This document shows, piece by piece, positions 16,878 to 25,439 of a DNA stretch of 64,000 nucleotides. The stretch comes from Oscillospiraceae bacterium MB08-C2-2 (GTDB taxonomy: Bacteria; Bacillota; Clostridia; Oscillospirales; Ruminococcaceae): assembly GCA_035621215.1 (NCBI GenBank), contig CP141729.1, forward strand, positions 142,944-206,943. Direction: 5' to 3'. Positions within the stretch are counted from its first letter, which is position 1, and the number at the start of each line of letters is the position of its first letter. Position numbers and translations under genes: made by a program. The notes under the pieces were generated by a model. That model was not told the origin of the DNA. It saw only the letters and a list, made by a program, of their open reading frames with translations, and did not search any database.

Positions 16878-19145
16878 TCAGACCTGACCTTCCAGTAGAG
16901 GAACAAACAGGAAAGCACCGCCTGTTTGCTGCCAAAGAGTAGCAATACCGCTGTCGTCCGCCTGTATCTCGGCCAAAAGCTCCAGCTTCCCGTGGGCATT
17001 CAGACGGTAGACCCGCAACGTCTTTTTACGGAACCAGCTGCCCAAATCATAAGTCACCTCAATTGGTGCGGTAACCGGCAACGTTTCACTGAGCAGGCGC
17101 ACCACTACCGCATCTGGAGTGTCGGTCTGGGATAAAGCGGCTTTGGCCTCCACACTTTCCGTATCGTAGAGAACAGCACCGAAATCATGCAGCAGACCTG
17201 CATTGGCGCTTAAAGAGCCTGGGGGAAAGGAATACACCACATCGGCTGTGTTGACCGTTACTTGCCCTTCCCGGTTGGCACTGTAAAGCTGAGAAAGGGC
17301 TCCCAGACCGGCTTCGGTGGAGCCACGTGTCAAAGGAAGCTGGGTATCATCGGGCGAAACAAACACAGCATCCTCGGTTTTGGGCTGGGCGGAATCTAGG
17401 GGAGAGGCGATTGAGGTGCCCTGAGAAGAGCTTGGCTTGGCAACCGCAACAGGCTCTGGTACGCTTGGGTCGGGATCACCGGGTTGAGTAGGGCCTACAG
17501 GGTCTACAGGGTCTACAGGGTCTGGGGGATCAGGCGGAGCAGGATTTGCCTGCCACTGCGCATAAAGGAAAACGGTTTCTGAAACACTGTGGCTAAAGGC
17601 AGTGTCCGCCCCATAGAAAGTACCCTGACCCAAGCCGGCTCTGGTGCGCCAGCCGGTAAAGGAATAGCCCTCCCGAGAAAAACCGGTTCCATCTGAAAGG
17701 GTAATCCGCTGTCCCACTGGTTGGGATACCGGCACGATGGTGCCTTGGCCGCCATTTGCATCATACTGAACGGTATAGGTTTCATCCTCCGGAACAGTAA
17801 TGAAAGCAGCAGGAGAGGGCAAAACATTATCCGAGCCGCTAAAGCGCACCTGATAAACACCGGGGTTTTCCACCGGTGTAGCGCCCGCTGTACAGGGGTG
17901 AAAATTCGCTCTGCCCAAAGAAGTGTATTCCATATGAGCGGAGGTACCCTCAATGGCCCCGCCCGAGGTCTGTGCAAGACTGGGGGAAAGCCCGGTTAGA
18001 CCGGCGGGAGCATCGGCTTGGCTTGCTTGCTCCACTGCCTGTGAGAATGTATACACATAAGGCTCATCACCTATCTGTATGGTCAATGTACCTTTGTAAG
18101 GTGAGGGTGAAGCAGGCGTATTGGGCAAAAGCTGAACGGTTACAGCAGCCACATGCGCCGGAGGAAGATTGCCTAAGGCAACAGAGCCGCTACCCATCAT
18201 CGGTCTGACAGAGCTGAAAACACTGAAAGCCGGGCTGTCTTCCAGCACAGCGGAGTAGGTGATATCATGGGGCGTTTCGTTGGTGATTTCCACCACCAGC
18301 TTAGAAGGCTCAGGATTGAGATAAAAGCTGTTCTCCAATAAAGTATTGCCCGGAGAGGGCGCCACAGTCAAAACGGAAATCCCCACCGTTATTTCAACCG
18401 GCTCAGAAGGTGCGGCTTCATCCGTTGCCGCCATGCGGATTTGATAGTTTCCCGGTGCCACCAGGGTTTGCCCATCCTGACAGGGCAGATAGTCTTCGGT
18501 GTTAAGAAGGCGGTATTCCATGGCGGATGTGGTGCCTTTGAGTGCGCCATTTTCATAGAGGGAAGGAGCCGGGAGAGCCTCAAGCCCTGTGGGTGGCTCT
18601 TGGGGAAGAAGCTGTGCTTCTGCTCTTAAAGTGACATCATAAGTGGCCAGAACTGTATCGTCCAGCGTATCTTCCAGTATTAACTGAACACTGTGATTTC
18701 CGGCTTGAGCATTTGCTCTGAGATACAGCTCCAGATCCACCGTTTGGTTGGCGGAAACCCAAAGAGAAAAAAGAGAAGCGGAGCTTGTACCTGCTTTGCG
18801 GACAGCAAACAAATTTGCGCTGCTTCCCACAAAGTTAAAGCTTACGTTTTGCCGGACATTTCCAGAAAGATTAGTTACGGAAAAGGTCAAACAAGCGGCT
18901 TGGCTCCCCTGAGCATAAGTTCCTTCAAAGGGATAGCTTCCGCTTGCTGGCGAGGCTTCCAGAAGAGAGCCGGATTCATCTATATTCTGCGCCGCCCTTT
19001 CCAAAGGAACGGTCTTTTCAGGCAACACGGTGGAGTCCCCCAGAGCGATTTCTGAAGTAAAGGCTGCGGCCGGTGCGATGCACATAAAAGAAAGAACAAG
19101 TGAAGCGGCGGTGATCAAAGCGGATAGACGGCGAAGTATGCTCAT
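16878..19145 (-). CDS. Secreted protein with InlB B-type repeat
   Basis: This 755-residue exported protein has a signal peptide at residues 1-28 (MSILRRLSALITAASLVLSF ... PAAAFT). Beta-rich Ig-like segments appear twice in similar form (LTGLSPSLAQTSGGAIEGTS and LEALPAPSLYENGALKGTTS, each followed by MEY). An InlB B/Listeria-Bacteroides repeat (YTVQYDANGGQGTI ... GYSFTGWRT) lies near residues 455-530. A Pro/Asp-rich linker (PDPVDPVDPVGPTQPGDP) and a final beta domain complete it. No LPXTG anchor is visible. ATG 19145 was chosen because AAGGAGAG lies just upstream. It is probably an adhesin or envelope protein; its partner is unknown. Confidence 0.75.
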   Translation of the reverse strand: MSILRRLSALITAASLVLSFMCIAPAAAFTSEIALGDSTVLPEKTVPLERAAQNIDESGSLLEASPASGSYPFEGTYAQGSQAACLTFSVTNLSGNVRQNVSFNFVGSSANLFAVRKAGTSSASLFSLWVSANQTVDLELYLRANAQAGNHSVQLILEDTLDDTVLATYDVTLRAEAQLLPQEPPTGLEALPAPSLYENGALKGTTSAMEYRLLNTEDYLPCQDGQTLVAPGNYQIRMAATDEAAPSEPVEITVGISVLTVAPSPGNTLLENSFYLNPEPSKLVVEITNETPHDITYSAVLEDSPAFSVFSSVRPMMGSGSVALGNLPPAHVAAVTVQLLPNTPASPSPYKGTLTIQIGDEPYVYTFSQAVEQASQADAPAGLTGLSPSLAQTSGGAIEGTSAHMEYTSLGRANFHPCTAGATPVENPGVYQVRFSGSDNVLPSPAAFITVPEDETYTVQYDANGGQGTIVPVSQPVGQRITLSDGTGFSREGYSFTGWRTRAGLGQGTFYGADTAFSHSVSETVFLYAQWQANPAPPDPPDPVDPVDPVGPTQPGDPDPSVPEPVAVAKPSSSQGTSIASPLDSAQPKTEDAVFVSPDDTQLPLTRGSTEAGLGALSQLYSANREGQVTVNTADVVYSFPPGSLSANAGLLHDFGAVLYDTESVEAKAALSQTDTPDAVVVRLLSETLPVTAPIEVTYDLGSWFRKKTLRVYRLNAHGKLELLAEIQADDSGIATLWQQTGGAFLFVPLLEGQV

Positions 19146-19418
19146 AGTAACTCTCCTTATGCTTTCCTGTAGGAAGCACCGTGCTTCCGGGAACACTGCC
19201 AAAGGGGGTTATGCTGAGAACCTGTATCCACAATTCTGGAATAATATGGAATACAGTATAGCATATTTTGTCGAAAATTGTAATATAAATGGCGCCAAGT
19301 ATAAAAAATATATTGAGGAAGTTTTCCTTGTGTGCTCAGTGTATACAATGCAAAAAAACAGCATCACCTAAGGCAAAAAGCCAAGGTAATGCTGCTCAAG
19401 ATGCAGTTGGAAAGTGAC

Positions 19419-20399
19419 CTAAAGAAGCGAAGCCAATGCCGGGTCAATTCCCAGAATATCGGCGGCGCTTATTTGAGCGGCCACCCACATGGAGGCATTA
19501 GCGGCTCCGGCGGCCTGCGCCAATCGGATGCACTGGGCCATGTCATAGCCTTTGCACCAGCCATGGAGCCAACCGGCCACGAAGCTATCCCCCGAGCCTA
19601 CCGGGTTGACCGTTTCAATACGATAGGGAGGGAAGAAAGCCTCCTGCCCCTTTTGCCATGTGAAAACACCTTCCTCACCCAGAGAGATCAGCAGGGTGGC
19701 ACTGCGGGTGTAATCCAGCAGAGGCAGAAGTCTTTGGGTTTGTTCGGCTCCCCAAGGAGCACAGGAGAGCGAAAAAGGAGAGCCTGCATTTTCCTGATTT
19801 TTCAGCTGATCGGCCAGCTCCAAAGCCTCCTCAAGGTTGGGCTTGAAGAAATCCGGCCCGGCTGTAGCGGCCTCTAAAAACCCGGCTCCGTGGCAATCCA
19901 GCCAAACGGGAACCCCCTTGGAATGAGCCAGCCGTATAAGAGAAGGATACAAATCAAGAGTGGCCTGCGGGTTGGCCTTTAAAGCGCCTTCCGGCAGACG
20001 CCCCGAAAGCACCAGTAAATCACAGCTATCCAGCCGATTGGCCAGATTTTGGCGAATGGCATCCATATGTTCCAGTGTCAGCATAGAGCCGGGCTGGAAG
20101 TGCTGCACCTGCTCAAAGGTGCTTTCCTGCACACAGGTTACCACCGTGCGGGTCTCGCCCTGACAGGGCAGAGCCTCCAGAGAAAAACCTTCTTCCTTGG
20201 CCAAGGCAAGAACCTTTTCACCCGCCGCACCATAAAGAGGAGCCAGTGCGGTGACCTTGTTGCCCAGCGAGGCCAGCACCCGGGCCACATTGACACCCTT
20301 TCCGCCGGTTTGGTAGCTGCGCCGAAGCTCTTTGTCACCATCCATCCAGCGGGTTTCATCCAAACAGGGATTGGGGGTAAAGGTAATGATTGATTTCAT
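19419..20399 (-). CDS. PfkB-family kinase, 1-phosphofructokinase-like
   Basis: This 326-residue sugar kinase of the ribokinase/PfkB family has the N-terminal ITFTPNPCLDETRW, TGGKGVNVARVLASLG, and the C-terminal catalytic PVGSGDSFVAGW, in which the aspartate is the catalytic base. The start (MKSIITFTPNPCLDE) fits FruK/LacC-type enzymes that phosphorylate hexose phosphates. ATG 20399 follows GGAGGAAAA; the longer frame upstream has no RBS. It lies 82 bp after the ABC ATPase gene, separated by a hairpin. This suggests it phosphorylates the transported sugar or sugar phosphate, which is an inference. Fructose-1-P and tagatose-6-P are both possible. Confidence 0.85.
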   Translation of the reverse strand: MKSIITFTPNPCLDETRWMDGDKELRRSYQTGGKGVNVARVLASLGNKVTALAPLYGAAGEKVLALAKEEGFSLEALPCQGETRTVVTCVQESTFEQVQHFQPGSMLTLEHMDAIRQNLANRLDSCDLLVLSGRLPEGALKANPQATLDLYPSLIRLAHSKGVPVWLDCHGAGFLEAATAGPDFFKPNLEEALELADQLKNQENAGSPFSLSCAPWGAEQTQRLLPLLDYTRSATLLISLGEEGVFTWQKGQEAFFPPYRIETVNPVGSGDSFVAGWLHGWCKGYDMAQCIRLAQAAGAANASMWVAAQISAADILGIDPALASLL

Positions 20400-20421
20400 A
20401 TTTTTCCTCCATATCAAGCAA

Positions 20422-20460
20422 CAACCCGGCCGAAGCTCCCTTGCAGGAGTGACAGCCGGG
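20422..20460 (-). terminator. Hairpin between the ABC ATPase and PfkB genes
   Basis: CCCGGC (20425-20430) pairs with GCCGGG (20455-20460), with an inner CTCC/GGAG. No strong T-run follows, so partial termination or mRNA processing is more likely than a full stop. Confidence 0.45.
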
Positions 20461-20481
20461 CTGAAAGGATCTAAGCTGTTC

Positions 20482-21561
20482 CTATAAAATATGCACATTT
20501 TCGGGGGCAAAGTCAAGGAAAGCTTTTTCTCCCGCCTCATAGACCTTTCGATTGATGGGGTTGGAATCGATGATTTTAACCAGATTATTCTGCACCATAA
20601 CGTGATAATCCTGATAAGAGCCCATAAAGGTGGACATGACCACATGGCAGGGGAGAAGTCCTTTATCTCGAATGCTGGCTGCCTCCGGGCGAAGCACGAT
20701 CTTGCAGCTTTTTCCCTTCACCGCCTTACCGGAGCCGGATACCTGAATGATGGCACCGGAAATGTCAATTTCGCAGGAATCTCCCTCGGCCCGCAGAACG
20801 GTGCCCTCAAGGAAATTGGCTTCGCCGATAAAATCAGCCACGAACTCATTGACCGGGTGATAATAGATTTCCTGCGGGGTTCCCATCTGCTCGATAATGC
20901 CTTTGTTCATAATGATGATCTTGTCAGAAATGCTCATTGCCTCGGATTGATCGTGGGTGACATAAATGGCAGTGATGCCCACCTTTTGCTGAATGCGGCG
21001 AATTTCGGTGCGCATGGCTACCCGAAGCTTGGCATCCAGATTGCTCAAAGGCTCATCAAAGAGCAGCACAGCCGGCTCCATAACCAAGGCACGGGCAAGG
21101 GCAACACGCTGCTGCTGACCACCGGAAAGTTGATTGGTCATGCGATTTTCCATACCGGTCAGCTCCACCAGCTCCAGCATTTCATGAACCCGCTTGTTTA
21201 CTTCGGCCTTGGGCACCTTTTGAATTTTCAGGCCATAGGCGATGTTATCAAAAATATTATATTGGGGGAAAAGGGCGTAGCTCTGAAAAACCATTGCGGT
21301 ATCCCGCTTGTTGGGCGGTATTTCGTTGACCATTTGCCCACCTATGTAAAGATCGCCCCCATTAGGGTCTTCAAAGCCTGCTATCATGCGCAGAGTGGTG
21401 GTCTTTCCGCACCCGGAGGGGCCAAGCAGGGTGATAAAATCCCCCGGATTTATTTCCAGCGAAACATTATCCACCGCTTTAAAGCTCTTGCTCTTATCTT
21501 TGTGATCGGGGTATATTTTGGTGATGTTCACCAGCTTGACTCCCGTTGGCTGTTTCTTCAT
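20482..21561 (-). CDS. ABC transporter ATP-binding protein (FbpC/AfuC/PhnT-like)
   Basis: This 359-residue importer ATPase has Walker A LLGPSGCGKTTT, Q-loop VFQSYALFPQ, signature LSGGQQQRVALARAL, Walker B VLLFDEPLSNLDA and the H-loop VTHDQSEA. A C-terminal TOBE-like domain follows (about residues 275-359). It energises the fused permease, whose stop lies 1 bp before this ATG. GGAGGG precedes the start. This subfamily includes ferric iron, hexose-phosphate, thiamine and 2-aminoethylphosphonate importers, and sequence alone does not fix the substrate. Confidence 0.9.
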   Translation of the reverse strand: MKKQPTGVKLVNITKIYPDHKDKSKSFKAVDNVSLEINPGDFITLLGPSGCGKTTTLRMIAGFEDPNGGDLYIGGQMVNEIPPNKRDTAMVFQSYALFPQYNIFDNIAYGLKIQKVPKAEVNKRVHEMLELVELTGMENRMTNQLSGGQQQRVALARALVMEPAVLLFDEPLSNLDAKLRVAMRTEIRRIQQKVGITAIYVTHDQSEAMSISDKIIIMNKGIIEQMGTPQEIYYHPVNEFVADFIGEANFLEGTVLRAEGDSCEIDISGAIIQVSGSGKAVKGKSCKIVLRPEAASIRDKGLLPCHVVMSTFMGSYQDYHVMVQNNLVKIIDSNPINRKVYEAGEKAFLDFAPENVHIL

Positions 21562-21562
21562 T

Positions 21563-23260
21563 TCAGTTTCCCTCCGTAACAACAGTGCGGCTGACTCCGA
21601 AGAATTTCAGGAAGAGGTTCATGAGCAGAATGGCGCTGTATACAATAAGAATCAGCAGCGTTGAATAAGCGCAGGCCACGCCGAACCGCCCGATATCCGC
21701 CTGTGCCATAATCTGGGGCGTAATCAGCTGGTGGGATGGCGAAACCAGAAAGATAACGGCGCTGGTGGCAGTCATACTGCGGACAAAGGCGGTAACCAGC
21801 CCACTGAAAAAGGAATCCTTAATGAGGGGCAGGGTGACCGAAGTGAAAACCTTGCCGGAACCGGCTCCCATATCGTAGGCGGATTCCTCCAGCGATTTAT
21901 CAATCTGCCGCAGAGCGGACATGCCCGAGCGTGTTCCCACCGGCAGGCTGCGCACCACATAAGCCAGAATGATGATAGCGGCCGTGCCGGTCAAAGTCAT
22001 AAAGCCGGAGCCCAGCAGGCCGGTGTTAAAGGCTCGGATATAGCCAAGACCCAACACCGTTCCGGGAACAGCCATGGCGAAAAGGGAGGTGAATTCGATA
22101 AAGCTCTTGCCGATAAACCGCCGCTTTACCACCAGATAGGCGATAATCATAGAGATAATGGCAGTGATGGGTGCCGCAATCGCCGAGAAGATCAGCGAAT
22201 CCTTAAAGGGCTTGATGCCCACAGTCAGCACATACTTAAAATGAGCCAAACTAAAGGAATAATCCCGGCCCCACAGCTTAAACAAAGCCCCCAAAGGCAC
22301 CAGCGCATAAAACACCAGCACACAGACAGTGAAAAACAGGCAAATGGCCGAAAGGGGAACCGTTACGCTTTTATCCCCAATGGGCATCCGTTCCCGGCTG
22401 GCTTTTCCGGTAAGGGTGGCCACGCTCTTGCTTTCCACCCAATATTTGGAGAGAACAAACAAAGACATGGAAAGAAGTAAAAGAATCACAGCCATGACAG
22501 TGGCACCCTTTAAATCATAAGCGCCCACTGCCTGTATGTAAATAGAAGTGGCCAGTGTGGAGTAGTTGCCGCCAATCATCATCGGGTTGGAAAAATCCGC
22601 AACAGCCTCAATAAAGGTTATGAGAAAGGCGTTGGCAAGCCCCGGAGCCAGCAAAGGAAGGGTAACGGTGGTGAAGGTTTCCCACCGGGAAGCCCCTAAA
22701 TTGCGGGCAGCTTCCTCCAAAGCGGGATCAATGTTTTTCAGCAGCCCCTTGAGCATGAGATAGCAGATGGGGAAAAAGGTCAGTGTTTCCACAATCAGAA
22801 TGCCGTGGAGGCCATAGATGTTGGCATCCACCATGCCGAACAGCTTGTTGGTAATAAAACCGCTTCGGCCAAAAAGCATAATGGCCGAAAGGGAAAGAAC
22901 AAAAGGCGGCGAAACCACCGGGAGAACAGATATAATCTTGAAAAGCCCGCCGAATCGGGTTTTGACATAGCAATCCACATAGGCAAACAAAAAGCCCACC
23001 GAGGTTGCCAGTATCCCGCTGCACAGGCCCAGAATTAGCGTGTTGAGAAAAACGCCCCGAAAGGATCGCTTTGACCATATCTCCATATAACCGGCAAAAG
23101 AAACCCCGCCACCATCTCCGGCGAAGCTTTCCAAAAGCAGGGAGAAAATGGGGTATACAATAAACAGCAGTAAAAACAAAATAAGCAGGAGCACAGCGGT
23201 TTTAATGAGCGGATCGTTCTGAATTTTCCTGTGTTTTTTCACGGCAATACCCCCTGACAT
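21563..23260 (-). CDS. ABC transporter permease, two fused permease domains (FbpB/AfuB-like)
   Basis: This 565-residue membrane protein has about twelve helices in two halves. Each half has an EAA-type loop: LEEAARNLGASRWETFTTVTLP in the first and LEESAYDMGAGSGKVFTSVTLP in the second (the EAA---G motif that contacts the ATPase). Fused permeases of this kind are typical of iron, hexose-phosphate and phosphonate importers. The start could be ATG 23260 or GTG 23242. It follows the binding-protein gene after a 12-bp-stem hairpin and is coupled to the ATPase gene. Confidence 0.9.
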   Translation of the reverse strand: MSGGIAVKKHRKIQNDPLIKTAVLLLILFLLLFIVYPIFSLLLESFAGDGGGVSFAGYMEIWSKRSFRGVFLNTLILGLCSGILATSVGFLFAYVDCYVKTRFGGLFKIISVLPVVSPPFVLSLSAIMLFGRSGFITNKLFGMVDANIYGLHGILIVETLTFFPICYLMLKGLLKNIDPALEEAARNLGASRWETFTTVTLPLLAPGLANAFLITFIEAVADFSNPMMIGGNYSTLATSIYIQAVGAYDLKGATVMAVILLLLSMSLFVLSKYWVESKSVATLTGKASRERMPIGDKSVTVPLSAICLFFTVCVLVFYALVPLGALFKLWGRDYSFSLAHFKYVLTVGIKPFKDSLIFSAIAAPITAIISMIIAYLVVKRRFIGKSFIEFTSLFAMAVPGTVLGLGYIRAFNTGLLGSGFMTLTGTAAIIILAYVVRSLPVGTRSGMSALRQIDKSLEESAYDMGAGSGKVFTSVTLPLIKDSFFSGLVTAFVRSMTATSAVIFLVSPSHQLITPQIMAQADIGRFGVACAYSTLLILIVYSAILLMNLFLKFFGVSRTVVTEGN

Positions 23261-23328
23261 AGCCGGTCACCCCCAGTGTTTCAATGGAATCGGGCTTTTT
23301 TCGCTTGCGTGAGCAGGTGAAAAGAAAA

Positions 23329-23369
23329 ATCACAGTACACCTATTTGAAATCCATAAGTGTACTGTGAT
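23329..23369. terminator. Hairpin between binding-protein and permease genes
   Basis: ATCACAGTACAC (23329-23340) pairs perfectly with GTGTACTGTGAT (23358-23369), with a 17-nt loop. Hairpins here commonly stabilise the 3' end of binding-protein mRNA and reduce downstream expression. Confidence 0.6.
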
Positions 23370-23402
23370 CCGGGTTAAACAGCTGCTACCCCATGGATGC
23401 TT

Positions 23403-24470
23403 TTATACAACAATCTTATCGGCAGTGATGTATTTGTTCCATTCATTTACCAGACGTTCCCGGTTATCCGCAGACCACGAAAAATCATAGTCAATGAGCT
23501 TGGTGTTGGAAAGCACATCCGCTTCCGGGGGATTTTTGGCACCCTCAACTGTGAGGAACTGATAAGCGCCCACCTCTTGGCCGATTTGCTGGCACTCGGG
23601 GGTCAGTGCAAACTCAATAAAGAGCTTGGCGGCTTCTTCCTGCTTGGAATTGGCGATAATGGCGGTTGCACCGATTTCGTAGCCGGTCCCCTCGCTTGGA
23701 GCGGAAAGCACTACGTTATCGTAGCCCAGCTTCTGCTGGGTAATGCCATCGTGCAGCATACCGATAGCGATTTCCAATTCTCCGCTGCCCACCAGCTTAG
23801 AGGGGCCGCCGCCGGTTTTGGGGTACTGCTTGATGTTCTTATCCAGTGCGCTCAGGTATTCCATGGCTTCTTTTTCGCCCATGAGCTGAACCAGCGTGGA
23901 AACGATGTTGTAGCCGGTGCCGGAAGCGCCGGGATTAGCAAAGGAAATGCAGTTTTGATATTTAGGATCAATCAGATCGGCCCAAGAGGTGGGAACAGGC
24001 AGGTTCTTCTCTTTGAGCAAATCCTCGTTGCAGATAAAACCGATGTAACCGCTGTAAATGCCATACCAGCGGCCTTCCTCACCGATATAGGCCTCAGAAA
24101 GAAGGTTTTTGGCGTTCTGGGCTTCATAAGGAGCCAACAGCCCTTCGGAGGCAGCCACAATGTAAGGATCGTTGGGGCCGCCATACCAAACTCCGGCTTG
24201 GGGGTTGGCGGCTTCTTCTTTGATGCGGGCATAAACCTCGCCTGTGCTCATGCGGACAAAGGTGGTTTTAACGCCGGTGGATTTTTCAAAAGCTTCGCAC
24301 ACCCGAGCCACATGTTCCTCATCACAGGAGCCATAGACAGTCAAATCCAGCCCCTGACCCGCCGAAGCGGTCGGCTTGGAGCCGCAGCCGGTAAAAGATA
24401 AAACGGAAACCAACATGAATGCAAGAATCAGACTGAGCAGCTTGGCAGTTTTGGTTGGTGCTTTCATCAT
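23403..24470 (-). CDS. ABC transporter substrate-binding lipoprotein (family 1, AfuA/FbpA/PhnS-like)
   Basis: This ~355-residue extracellular binding protein has a lipoprotein signal (LLSLILAFMLVSVLSFTGC, Cys near residue 26). The mature part has a type II binding-protein character (LTVYGSCDEEHVARVCEAFE, ... FANPGASGTGYNIVSTLVQL). The two ATGs at 24470 and 24467 are both served by GGAGG; 24467 has the better spacing. A consensus promoter lies 180 bp upstream. With a fused permease and a PfkB kinase in the same operon, a hexose phosphate or phosphonate is as likely as iron. Confidence 0.88.
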   Translation of the reverse strand: MMKAPTKTAKLLSLILAFMLVSVLSFTGCGSKPTASAGQGLDLTVYGSCDEEHVARVCEAFEKSTGVKTTFVRMSTGEVYARIKEEAANPQAGVWYGGPNDPYIVAASEGLLAPYEAQNAKNLLSEAYIGEEGRWYGIYSGYIGFICNEDLLKEKNLPVPTSWADLIDPKYQNCISFANPGASGTGYNIVSTLVQLMGEKEAMEYLSALDKNIKQYPKTGGGPSKLVGSGELEIAIGMLHDGITQQKLGYDNVVLSAPSEGTGYEIGATAIIANSKQEEAAKLFIEFALTPECQQIGQEVGAYQFLTVEGAKNPPEADVLSNTKLIDYDFSWSADNRERLVNEWNKYITADKIVV

Positions 24471-24646
24471 GCAATCCTCCAGTGTATAATGATAAATCGT
24501 ATTGTCACCCGAAAGAAATAAAACAGGCGGCCTCCCTTCCTGTGGAAATGGCAGGATACACATTCGTGAAGAAGGAACTATAAAATTTTATTTCATTTAA
24601 AACGGATAATGCAACGGCTATGATACCGGAGAGGTTTCCTTTTATT

Positions 24647-24675
24647 ATTATATAAAGGTTCATCTATTTTGTCAA
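24647..24675 (-). promoter_or_regulatory. Consensus sigma-A promoter of the second ABC operon
   Basis: TTGACA (rc of 24670-24675), exactly 17 bp, TATAAT (rc of 24647-24652), in an AT-rich gap. It would start transcription about 170 bp before the binding-protein gene. It is the best match to consensus in the window. Confidence 0.85.
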
Positions 24676-24740
24676 TATTATAATTAAACAAAATCAATAT
24701 ATTTATGTATAATATATACATAGATAACCAAGCTGTGAAA

Positions 24741-25430
24741 TTATATTTCAAGACGATGGAGGGGGATATTGGTGGAGGGAGATTCATCTGTCTCTTCTCC
24801 ATACAGGAAATCAGAAAATGCTTTAAAAATCAGTGAAGTGGATATAGCTCCCGGGTCGGGGTGACCGATGGTTGCCTCGTGAAAGTTTTTAGAGCGTCCG
24901 GTCCGGGAACGCAGCGTACTGCTGTGGGCGGCGCCCGCCTGTGCCGCAAGGGAGGCGGCTTCCAGCAAGGCCTTGATATCATCGCTTTCTGCCGCCGATT
25001 TTTCCATAGCTTCCACAGCGGGGGCCAGCGCATCCAGCATGGTTTTCTGCCCCGGCTTTGCCTTGCCTCTCTTTTGAATAGCCTGCTGCCCTGCATCGAA
25101 AAAAGCGGCAAGCTGGGCTGCGGTTACTCCATTCGAATCGGTCAGATGCTCCAGGCCGCCAATAAACAGCGTGCCAAAAATAACACCGGAAGCGCCTCCC
25201 ATGGTTTTGACCAGCTCTATTCCGGTGGCACGGAAAAGCTGTGCCGGGTTTTCAAAGGCAGTGGTGGAAAGCATCTCCTCCAGTGCGGTAAAGCCCCGTT
25301 TCATACCAATGCCATGATCCCCATCGCCGATAATTGTATCAATTTTGGTGAGATAGGGCTCGTTTTCCACAATCACCCGTGCGCTGTAAAGCAGCATACG
25401 GCGGAGCTGATCGGTTGTCAGCCGGTTCAT
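24741..25430 (-). CDS. dhaL: DhaL-family subunit (dihydroxyacetone kinase ADP-binding domain)
   Basis: This 229-residue all-helical kinase subunit has the nucleotide/Mg-binding aspartates intact in KIDTIIGDGDHGIGMKRGF near residue 30, and GGASGVIFGTLFIGG and RTGRSKNFHEATIGHPDPGA further on. In DhaKL systems DhaL carries the ADP/ATP that phosphorylates the ketone held by DhaK. It lies 9 bp after the divergent DhaK gene. The C-terminus runs a little beyond the usual end. It is likely active, since the metal ligands are conserved, but its partner is not a standard DhaK. Confidence 0.88.
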   Translation of the reverse strand: MNRLTTDQLRRMLLYSARVIVENEPYLTKIDTIIGDGDHGIGMKRGFTALEEMLSTTAFENPAQLFRATGIELVKTMGGASGVIFGTLFIGGLEHLTDSNGVTAAQLAAFFDAGQQAIQKRGKAKPGQKTMLDALAPAVEAMEKSAAESDDIKALLEAASLAAQAGAAHSSTLRSRTGRSKNFHEATIGHPDPGAISTSLIFKAFSDFLYGEETDESPSTNIPLHRLEI

Positions 25431-25439
25431 ATTGTCACC

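Noticed and set aside
20491..21579. 362-codon plus-strand frame opposite the ABC ATPase
   Set aside because: It mirrors a gene with all ABC motifs. The antisense product shows no family features.
23397..24401. 334-codon plus-strand frame opposite the family 1 binding protein
   Set aside because: It is antisense to a clear lipoprotein gene, has no RBS and no recognisable domain; it arises from codon bias on the other strand.
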